Both the position numbers and the translations under genes were made by a program. The notes beneath the pieces are model-generated. The model did no database searches. It had not been told where the DNA came from and saw nothing but the letters and a program-made list of their open reading frames with translations. DNA of 18,336 nt from JAQBQQ01 sp964633955. GTDB lineage: Bacteria; Patescibacteriota; Gracilibacteria; Peribacterales; Peribacteraceae. Every line of letters starts with the position of its first letter. Positions within the stretch are counted from its first letter, which is position 1. This document shows positions 11,447 to 17,098 of the stretch, piece by piece. The DNA lies in NCBI GenBank assembly GCA_964633955.1, contig CAZWIA010000022.1, positions 1 through 18,336 on the forward strand, written 5' to 3'.

Positions 11447-12602
11447 GGGATGCGGGGGAATACCCGTCCAGCATACGCCGCACGTAGCGGCCAAGCACAT
11501 CGGTCTCCACGTTCAGCCCGTCCCCCTCCTTTATAGTGCCGAGCGTGGTGATCGCCAGCGTGTGCGGTATCAGGGCTATTGTACACAATTGTTGTTCTAA
11601 TTTTGCCACTGTCAGAGCCACTCCATCCAGTGCGATCGACCCTTTGAAGACCACGTACGGCAGCAGATCCGCTGGGAGTTCCACCGTGAGGAGGGCGGAG
11701 GACCAGGGTTCCGACGACGCCCCCACCGCCAACCCCTCCCCCGCGACGGGGGAGGGGGGAACGGAAGGTTTATTGAGTTCAGCGCGCAACGAATTCAGTA
11801 CCGCTTCTAGATCTTCAAGCACTTGCTCATTCCGGAAACGCAGAAGCCGCACGCCTCTTCGTCTTAACTCTTCCTGGCGTTCTTGATCTTCCTCACGTTG
11901 AAACTGATGAATTTCGCCATCAAGTTCAACGCCGAGTCTCAGATCCTCACAATAGAAATCTATAATATCGTTTCCCACTGGACGCTGGCGCCGAAAATAT
12001 ACTCCGAGCTTCTCGTCTCTTATGGCATCCCATAGTACTGCTTCTGCTCGTGTCGGCTCTTTTCTCATCATCCTTGCTCGCTCTACAACCGTCTTCGGCG
12101 GGTAACGCAATTGATCCACACTACGCTCTACCCTCATCTGTGTTGCTCCCACCCCTAACCCCTCCCCCGTCGCGGGGGAGGGGTGCGAGCGTAGCGAGCG
12201 GGGAGGGGGCAGATTTTCAGAGAGGGGAGTTAGGGAGGGGACTCTCTCCGAGCGATGAGTCGCCGTGGCATCTGTCCTTATAAAAGAAATGACTCTCCCC
12301 ACCCCCTCCACGTGCCCCTGGACCACGTGGCCTTCAAACCGGCCATTGGCCGCCAGTGCCCGCTCCAGGTTCACCCGGTCGCCAACGGCAAGCGCGCCCA
12401 GCTTGGTCCGGTCCCATGTCTCTTGCACCACGTCAAAGTGCAGAGCAGTCCTATCGAGTTGGGCCACTGTGAGGCAGGCGCCGGAGACCGAGATGCTGGA
12501 TCCCTGCTTCACGTCATCAAAGATCTCCGGCCGCTCGAGCGTGAGCCCGGTCGGCGTCTTCTGAAGGATCTTGGCCGTGGTTTCCACGATGCCGGTGAAC
12601 AC
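11436..12602 (-). CDS. ribE: Riboflavin synthase with in-frame DUF559 insertion
   Basis: The 388-residue reading frame starts at a GTG (12602) and is open throughout. Residues 1-109 and 298-388 together give about 200 residues, the normal length of riboflavin synthase, which dismutates two lumazines to riboflavin. Conserved features remain on both sides: M-F-T-G-I-V-E, S-G-A-C-L-T-V, G-H-V-V-Q-G-H-V-E-G-V-G, then K-G-S-I-A-L-D-G-V-A-L-T-V and L-I-P-H-T-L-x-x-T-T-L. Between them, in the loop after the first strand of the second lumazine-binding barrel, lie about 188 extra residues. These contain a DUF559 endonuclease-like domain (about 160-278) between two G-E-G-L-x-V-G-A segments. No frameshift or stop is seen. 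The protein may fold with the insert looped out; activity is unproven. A minus-strand TATAGT box 6 bases before the GTG predicts a leaderless start. No intein splice motifs are seen. Confidence 0.9.
   Translation of the reverse strand: MFTGIVETTAKILQKTPTGLTLERPEIFDDVKQGSSISVSGACLTVAQLDRTALHFDVVQETWDRTKLGALAVGDRVNLERALAANGRFEGHVVQGHVEGVGRVISFIRTDATATHRSERVPSLTPLSENLPPPRSLRSHPSPATGEGLGVGATQMRVERSVDQLRYPPKTVVERARMMRKEPTRAEAVLWDAIRDEKLGVYFRRQRPVGNDIIDFYCEDLRLGVELDGEIHQFQREEDQERQEELRRRGVRLLRFRNEQVLEDLEAVLNSLRAELNKPSVPPSPVAGEGLAVGASSEPWSSALLTVELPADLLPYVVFKGSIALDGVALTVAKLEQQLCTIALIPHTLAITTLGTIKEGDGLNVETDVLGRYVRRMLDGYSPASHEA
11731..11757. repeat. Palindromic repeat, copy A (distal side of cassette)
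   Basis: Eleven-base arms CCCCTCCCCCG and CGGGGGAGGGG (11733-11743 and 11747-11757) around a 3-base loop CGA, preceded by AA. It matches copy B at 12157-12183 at 24 of 27 positions; only the three loop bases differ, and they are the reverse complement of those in copy B. On the coding strand it encodes part of G-E-G-L-A-V-G-A. Confidence 0.9.
12157..12183. repeat. Palindromic repeat, copy B (proximal side of cassette)
   Basis: Arms CCCCTCCCCCG and CGGGGGAGGGG around loop TCG, preceded by AA. The 25-base core equals the reverse complement of copy A exactly, while the left flanks of A and B are alike in direct orientation (both begin CCCACC). On the coding strand it encodes part of G-E-G-L-G-V-G-A. 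An adjoining stretch to 12240 is G-rich and is also read through in the ribE frame. Confidence 0.9.
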
Positions 12603-12608
12603 CCACGG

Positions 12609-12614
12609 ACTATA
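12609..12614 (-). promoter_or_regulatory. -10 box of ribE-ribH
   Basis: TATAGT on the minus strand, 6 bases before the GTG start at 12602. The start of transcription would fall on the start codon. I find no FMN riboswitch before ribE; there is no room for one if this promoter is used. Confidence 0.5.
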
Positions 12615-12694
12615 GAGGTGGGCTCATGGGTCGGGAAAGGGCTCGGCGCGGGACACAGACCGATCGGCCCTTCAATGCCCGTCCGCCTAAACCC

Positions 12695-12789
12695 TAGACA
12701 TAGGTCTATTTTTTGTGTAAGCTGCGGCTCTGCCTCCGCGCGCCCGCGGGGCGTTTTTGTCGTCTTTGCGTCTGCGGGCAGATGCCCGC
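12695..12789 (+). other. Three stem-loops before uvrA
   Basis: In the divergent ribE-uvrA gap (12603-12826) three hairpins follow each other. TAGAC/GTCTA (12695-12708) precedes six T. CGCCC/GGGCG (12741-12753) precedes five T. GCGGGC/GCCCGC (12774-12789) has loop AGAT and no T-run. The first two look like weak plus-strand terminators, although no plus-strand gene ends nearby. They could attenuate a long uvrA leader or end a small RNA. Confidence 0.4.
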
Positions 12790-12826
12790 GCTGGACTCCA
12801 CATTCGAACATTCCCTACTCCGTCCT

Positions 12827-15796
12827 ATGGATAAGCTCGATGCCATCGTCGTCCGCGGCGCCAAGATGCACAACCTGAAGAACGTGGACGTACAGATCCC
12901 GCGCAACAAGCTGACTGTCATCACCGGCCTCTCCGGCTCAGGGAAATCCACCCTGGCCTTTGACACGATCTTCGCGGAAGGGCAGCGCCGGTACGTGGAG
13001 AGCCTGTCCGCGTACGCGCGGCAGTTCATCGCGCAGATGGAGAAGCCGGAAGTGGACAGCATTGAGGGGCTTTCTCCCGCCATTTCCATTGATCAGAAGA
13101 CGGCACCAAGGAATCCGCGGTCCACCGTGGGGACAGTGACGGAGATCTACGATTACATGCGCCTCCTCTGGGCCAAGGCAGGCAGGGTGCATTGCAGCGT
13201 GTGCGGCCGGGAACTGCACAAGCAGTCCGCCAGCCAGATCGTGGAAACCATCGTCCGCATGCCGGAGAGCCGCAAGATCTTCCTGCTGGCTCCGGTGGTG
13301 ACGGGCAGGAAGGGCGAGCACGTGAAGATCCTGGATGCCATCCGCCGGGAAGGGTTCGTCCGCATGCGGATAGACGGGCAGATCGTGACGGCGGATGAGG
13401 AAGTGAAGCTTGATCCCAAGCAGGCACATACGATCGAAATCGTGGTGGACCGCCTGATCCTCAGGGATCTTGACGCCAAGGAAGGCGAAGCGAACCCCAA
13501 CCGGACCCGCCTGGCGGACTCCGTGGAACTGGCGCTCAAGAAGGGCGAGGGATCGCTCATCGTGCTGGACGCGGACACGGACGCAGAGACGCGGTTTGCG
13601 GAATCCTTCGTCTGCCCGGATCACCCGGACCAGACGGTGCCGGAGATCGAGCCGCGGTCGTTCTCCTTCAACTCCCCCCACGGGGCGTGCCAGGAGTGCC
13701 ATGGCATCGGGTCCATCCTGCGCGTGGATGAGAGCGCGGTGATCCCCAATCCGCGCCTGTCGCTCGCGGAAGGCGCCATCCACCCCTGGGCCAGTTCCGC
13801 CAGCCGGATGGGCTTCATGGGCCAGATGCTGGAAGGCCTGGCCAAGCACCTGAAGTTCAGCCTGGACACGGCCTGGGAGGACCTGCCGGAGCAAATCCGT
13901 TCCGTGATCCTGCACGGCTACGACCGGCCGATCACCGTGACCATGAATACCTATAAGTTTGGCGGGACATATACCACCAACTTTGAGGGCGTGCTCCCAA
14001 ACTTGGAACGGCGGCATGAGGAGACGGAGAGCAACTACATGCGGCAGCAGATAGAGGAGTACATGCTGGAGCTCCCCTGCCAGGCCTGCCAGGGCCGGCG
14101 CCTGCGGGCGGAGATCCTGGGTGTCACCGTGGGCGGCACGAACATCGTGGACGCGACCGGCCTCAGCATTGATGCGGCCAGACACTTCTTCCAGGCCTTG
14201 GTGCCCACTCAGGAGAACGCTGACAAAGATGTGAGACGTGAGACGAGAGACATGAGCAAAAGGAAGAAGGACACTCAAGACTCAAGTCTCAAGTCCCACA
14301 TCTCAAGTCTCACCGCTTTTGAGTACGCCATCGTGAAGAAAGTCCTCCAGGAAATCCTGGCGCGCCTGACGTTTCTGGAGAACGTGGGCCTGAAGTACCT
14401 GACGCTCTCCCGGTCGGCGGCCACGCTCTCCGGCGGAGAGGCGCAGCGCATCCGCCTGGCCACCCAGATCGGCTCCGCGCTCCAGGGCGTGCTGTACGTG
14501 CTGGATGAGCCGTCCATCGGCCTGCATCAGCGGGATAACGCCAAACTCATCCGGACCATGCAGCACCTGCGGGACCTGGGGAACACCGTCATCGTGGTGG
14601 AGCACGATGAGGAGACCATTGAAGCCGCGGATTACCTGTTGGAGATCGGCCCCGGAGCCGGCAAGCACGGCGGATCCATTGTGGCCCAGGGAACGCCGGA
14701 GGAGCTGATCAGGAATTCCCGGTCCGTGACGGGGCAGTACTTAAGCGGCAAGCGCTCGATCGAGATCCCGCGCAAACGCCGGCAGGGGAACGGCCGGACC
14801 GTGCAGATCCAGGACGCGCGCCACCATAACCTGCAGCAGGTGGAGGCAATTTTCCCGCTGGGGACGTTCATTGGCGTGGCGGGCGTCTCCGGCTCCGGCA
14901 AGTCCAGCCTCATCCACGGCATCCTGGCGCCGGAGCTGCAGCGCACGCTCAACGGCGCGCACAGCCGGGGCCAGGACTTTGGTTCCATCACGGGCCTGGA
15001 ACATCTGGACAAGGCCATTGTGATCGACCAGTCCCCCATCGGCCGGACGCCCCGCAGTAACCCCGCCACCTACACCGGCATCTTCACGGACGTGCGGGAT
15101 CTGTTCGCCACGGTCCCGGAAGCCAAGCTGCGCGGCTACAAGCCCGGCCGTTTCAGCTTCAACGTGAAGGGCGGCCGGTGCGAGGAGTGCGAGGGCGACG
15201 GCCTGAAGCGGATAGAGATGCACTTCCTCCCGGACGTCTTTGTCACCTGCGAGCGCTGCCACGGCAAGCGCTACAACCGGGAGACGCTGGAAGTCACCTA
15301 CAAGGGCAAGAACATCGCGGAGGCGCTGGATATGACCATCACGGAAGCGCTCACGTTCTTCGGCTCCATCCCCGCCATCAAGAATAAGTTGCAGACCCTG
15401 GAGGACGTGGGACTGGGCTACATCCACCTGGGCCAGAGCGCAACGACCCTTTCAGGAGGCGAAGCCCAGCGCGTGAAGCTGGCGACCGAGCTCACCAAGC
15501 GTGCCACCGGGAAGACGTTCTACATCTTAGACGAGCCCACCACCGGCCTGCACTTTGAGGACATCAAGCGCCTATTGGAAGTCCTCCAGCGTCTGGTGGA
15601 CAAGGGCAACACCGTCCTGGTGATCGAGCACAACTTAGACGTGCTCAAGTCCGTGGATCACGTGATCGACATTGGCCCGGACGGCGGCTCCGGCGGCGGC
15701 CGCGTCATTGCCACCGGCACGCCGGAGGAGGTGGCGGACGTGAAGGAGAGCTACACCGGGCAGTACCTGAAGAAGGTGCTGGAGAAGAAGCGGTGA
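12827..15796 (+). CDS. uvrA: Excinuclease ABC subunit UvrA with small insertion
   Basis: A 989-residue ATPase that finds bulky DNA lesions and loads UvrB in nucleotide excision repair. The first ATP site has G-L-S-G-S-G-K-S-T at 34-42. A zinc motif follows (C-P-D-H then C-Q-E-C-H-G-I-G, with one His in place of the usual Cys), and each half has an L-S-G-G-E-A-Q-R ABC signature. The second ATP site reads G-V-S-G-S-G-K-S-S, and the second zinc motif is C-E-E-C-E-G-D-G then C-E-R-C-H-G-K-R. About 32 extra residues at 465-496 lie before the helix leading to the first signature; they are encoded by a 7-base-period inverted repeat and are highly charged. I chose the ATG at 12827 because UvrA proteins begin with this M-D-K-x-x-x-I-x-V-R-G-A pattern. 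It ends with a strong terminator. Confidence 0.96.
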   Translation: MDKLDAIVVRGAKMHNLKNVDVQIPRNKLTVITGLSGSGKSTLAFDTIFAEGQRRYVESLSAYARQFIAQMEKPEVDSIEGLSPAISIDQKTAPRNPRSTVGTVTEIYDYMRLLWAKAGRVHCSVCGRELHKQSASQIVETIVRMPESRKIFLLAPVVTGRKGEHVKILDAIRREGFVRMRIDGQIVTADEEVKLDPKQAHTIEIVVDRLILRDLDAKEGEANPNRTRLADSVELALKKGEGSLIVLDADTDAETRFAESFVCPDHPDQTVPEIEPRSFSFNSPHGACQECHGIGSILRVDESAVIPNPRLSLAEGAIHPWASSASRMGFMGQMLEGLAKHLKFSLDTAWEDLPEQIRSVILHGYDRPITVTMNTYKFGGTYTTNFEGVLPNLERRHEETESNYMRQQIEEYMLELPCQACQGRRLRAEILGVTVGGTNIVDATGLSIDAARHFFQALVPTQENADKDVRRETRDMSKRKKDTQDSSLKSHISSLTAFEYAIVKKVLQEILARLTFLENVGLKYLTLSRSAATLSGGEAQRIRLATQIGSALQGVLYVLDEPSIGLHQRDNAKLIRTMQHLRDLGNTVIVVEHDEETIEAADYLLEIGPGAGKHGGSIVAQGTPEELIRNSRSVTGQYLSGKRSIEIPRKRRQGNGRTVQIQDARHHNLQQVEAIFPLGTFIGVAGVSGSGKSSLIHGILAPELQRTLNGAHSRGQDFGSITGLEHLDKAIVIDQSPIGRTPRSNPATYTGIFTDVRDLFATVPEAKLRGYKPGRFSFNVKGGRCEECEGDGLKRIEMHFLPDVFVTCERCHGKRYNRETLEVTYKGKNIAEALDMTITEALTFFGSIPAIKNKLQTLEDVGLGYIHLGQSATTLSGGEAQRVKLATELTKRATGKTFYILDEPTTGLHFEDIKRLLEVLQRLVDKGNTVLVIEHNLDVLKSVDHVIDIGPDGGSGGGRVIATGTPEEVADVKESYTGQYLKKVLEKKR
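14231..14313. repeat. Heptad-period inverted repeat inside uvrA
   Basis: The left arm (14231-14256) begins with GTGAGAC units stepping by 7 bases. The right arm (14288-14313) is its imperfect reverse complement, 21 of 26 bases matching. The right side starts earlier, at 14274, with CTCAAGA then CTCAAGT units, also in steps of 7. The element keeps the uvrA frame open and accounts for most of the roughly 32 extra residues. Compare the elements at 15889-15923 and 16964-17023. Confidence 0.85.
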
Positions 15797-15816
15797 TCTT
15801 TCGCGCTATCCCCTTT

Positions 15817-15852
15817 CGACCCGCGCCTCCGCGCGCGGGTCGGCCATTTTTT
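15817..15852 (+). terminator. uvrA intrinsic terminator
   Basis: CGACCCGCGC (15817-15826) and GCGCGGGTCG (15833-15842) form a perfect 10-base stem with a 6-base loop, followed after four bases by TTTTTT. It lies 20 bases after the uvrA stop. Confidence 0.85.
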
Positions 15853-15854
15853 AC

Positions 15855-15874
15855 GCAGGGAATGAATTCCCTGC
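15855..15874. repeat. Perfect 8-base-arm palindrome
   Basis: GCAGGGAA, loop TGAA, TTCCCTGC. It directly follows the uvrA terminator and has no T-run of its own. It is part of a gene-free stretch (15797-15971) that also holds a one-armed 7-base-period repeat. Confidence 0.7.
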
Positions 15875-15888
15875 CTACCGGTGAAACG

Positions 15889-15923
15889 ACCAACCAAAAA
15901 CCAAAAACCATCAACCAAAAACT
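15889..15923. repeat. Five 7-base units of the AAAAACC type
   Basis: Units in order: ACCAACC, AAAAACC, AAAAACC, ATCAACC, AAAAACT. The 7-base step is the same as in the uvrA element and in the 16964-17023 palindrome, but no reverse-complement arm is found nearby, so it is either one half of a palindrome or a simple array. Confidence 0.75.
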
Positions 15924-15957
15924 GCCTGGCGACTGGTCGAACGACACCGTTCTTCCC

Positions 15958-15963
15958 TACACT
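15958..15963 (+). promoter_or_regulatory. -10 box of the phosphoesterase gene
   Basis: TACACT, 8 bases before the ATG at 15972, predicting a leaderless or nearly leaderless mRNA. The same hexamer is used before smr and the small membrane protein. No clear -35. Confidence 0.5.
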
Positions 15964-15971
15964 AGCTGCGC

Positions 15972-16949
15972 ATGTTCCTGCTCACGCCGGACGTTTTCCC
16001 GTGGGACCTGGCCATCGCCTTGGGCATGGCCGGATCGTTCGCCATCCTGGCCTGGAGCGTCCTCTCGATGAGGCTCGCCCGCAGGCTCCGGTCGCGGCTC
16101 CTCCTCGGATTCCTCGGTGTCTTGGGACTCCTCGGTTTCTCCACGCTCCTCTGGGGCAGCTTCATCGAACCCCGCATCATCACGGTCACCCGCGCGGCGG
16201 TCGCCTTGCCCTATCCCCAGCCGCTCAGGATTGCGGTGCTGAGTGACCTGCACGTGGGACACTACAGCAGCCGATCTTTCATCCAGCGGGTGGTGGACCG
16301 GACCAACGCGGAGCGGCCGGACTTGGTGCTCCTGGCCGGAGACTACATTCAATTTCACAACTCCTCGCTGGAAGACTTAGAACCCCTCAAGGACTTACAG
16401 GCCCCTATGGGCGTGTTCGGCATCCTGGGCAATCACGAGGTGGGCATGTACCGGCTCTACCACAACGGCCCGTTCGTGAAACGGGATCGTGAGCAGGAGA
16501 TGACCGGTTTCCTGCGTAGCGTGAACGTGACCGTGCTCCGGAACGCGCAGGTCACCATTCCCACCAGCCGGGGACCGCTGATCATCGCGGGTATAGACGA
16601 TCTCTGGACCGGACACGCGGACCTGGGCGCCGCGCTGACGGACATTCCATCACGCACGCCGGTCATCCTGATCACCCACAATCCGGATGTCATCCGGGAG
16701 ACCCAGAGCCTGCGGGCGCATCTGATTGTTGCCGGACACACGCACGGCGGACAGATCCGGCTGCCGTTCTGGGGTCCGGTCCCGCGCCTCCCAACCCATC
16801 TGGGACAGGAATACGACCAGGGCCTCTTTCCCGTGGATCCGGACACCACGCTGGCCATTACGCGCGGTGTTGGCGCTTCTGGCCCGCGGGCAAGGCTCCT
16901 GGCGCCGCCGGAGATCCTGATGCTGGAGACGCGACCGTCGGGAAGCTGA
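15972..16949 (+). CDS. Membrane-anchored metallophosphoesterase (YaeI/LpxG-like)
   Basis: A 325-residue protein. Two N-terminal transmembrane helices (about 10-33 and 42-62) anchor a calcineurin-like phosphoesterase domain (about 85-318). All metal-binding motifs of this superfamily are visible: S-D-L-H at 91-94, A-G-D-Y at 122-125, G-N-H-E at 153-156, T-H-N-P-D around 235-239, and G-H-T-H-G-G-Q near 256-262. The layout resembles YaeI and related enzymes that act on phosphodiester or pyrophosphate bonds in lipid precursors, including UDP-diacylglucosamine hydrolases, but the substrate cannot be set from sequence. The start is supported by the TACACT box 8 bases upstream. The gene stands alone between uvrA and the RelA/SpoT gene, bounded by repeat elements on both sides. 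Confidence 0.87.
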   Translation: MFLLTPDVFPWDLAIALGMAGSFAILAWSVLSMRLARRLRSRLLLGFLGVLGLLGFSTLLWGSFIEPRIITVTRAAVALPYPQPLRIAVLSDLHVGHYSSRSFIQRVVDRTNAERPDLVLLAGDYIQFHNSSLEDLEPLKDLQAPMGVFGILGNHEVGMYRLYHNGPFVKRDREQEMTGFLRSVNVTVLRNAQVTIPTSRGPLIIAGIDDLWTGHADLGAALTDIPSRTPVILITHNPDVIRETQSLRAHLIVAGHTHGGQIRLPFWGPVPRLPTHLGQEYDQGLFPVDPDTTLAITRGVGASGPRARLLAPPEILMLETRPSGS

Positions 16950-16963
16950 TCAAGGACGGACGA

Positions 16964-17023
16964 GAATATCGAATGTTGAATGTGGAATGTCGATCGATAT
17001 TCGACATTCGATATTCCATATTC
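16964..17023. repeat. 60-base palindrome of 7-base units
   Basis: The left arm (16964-16993) contains the units GAATATC, GAATGTT, GAATGTG and GAATGTC. The right arm (16994-17023) contains GATATTC, GACATTC, GATATTC and CATATTC. The arms are reverse complements at 25 of 30 positions, with no spacer at the centre (TCGATCGA). It sits in the 149-base gap before the RelA/SpoT promoter and lacks a T-run, so it is not a standard terminator. Confidence 0.9.
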
Positions 17024-17057
17024 GCTTAAAACCAAGGAATTCGATATCTCTGCTCGG

Positions 17058-17087
17058 GTGACAGGCTGCATCCCCAGCGCGTAGAAT
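17058..17087 (+). promoter_or_regulatory. Promoter of the RelA/SpoT-family gene
   Basis: GTGACA (-35, 17058-17063), an 18-base spacer and TAGAAT (-10, 17082-17087), each one mismatch from the sigma-70 consensus. The ATG is 11 bases after the -10, so the leader would be about 4-5 bases at most. Confidence 0.7.
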
Positions 17088-17098
17088 AGCCCATCGAC

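Larger units (their letters stand above)
11712..12275 (-). mobile_element. DUF559 endonuclease cassette inserted in ribE
   Basis: This stretch (residues 110-297 of the ribE frame) encodes an extra domain of the DUF559 family, related to very short patch repair and PD-(D/E)XK nucleases. Residues include the R-M-M-R-K-E-P-T-R-A-E start, an R-R-Q-R-P-V-G strand, the candidate catalytic D215 and E226-x-D228-G, H232, and the R-L-L-R-F-R-N-E-Q-V-L end. Near-identical GC-rich palindromes lie toward both ends. The nuclease part looks lower in GC than its neighbours. Exact ends are uncertain because no target-site duplication could be identified. A homing or mobility function is inferred, not shown. 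Confidence 0.75.

Noticed and set aside
11436..12602. Intein or group I/II intron in ribE
   Set aside because: The insert lacks the Cys/Ser start and the His-Asn end followed by Cys/Ser/Thr expected of an intein, and it is too short and fully open for a typical self-splicing intron with a nuclease frame.
11447..12700. FMN riboswitch for the riboflavin operon
   Set aside because: The region before ribE is short if the TATAGT box is used, and I could not find the conserved RFN-element segments.
13000..13700. Loss of a zinc ligand in UvrA (C-P-D-H instead of C-x-x-C)
   Set aside because: Histidine replacement at this position occurs in other UvrA proteins and can still bind zinc, so it is not a sign of decay.
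12938..14278. 446-codon minus-strand frame opposite uvrA
   Set aside because: Histidine- and leucine-rich shadow without family motifs.
15889..15923. CRISPR array
   Set aside because: Units are 7 bases and directly adjacent, with no spacers. No other CRISPR-like array is present in the window.
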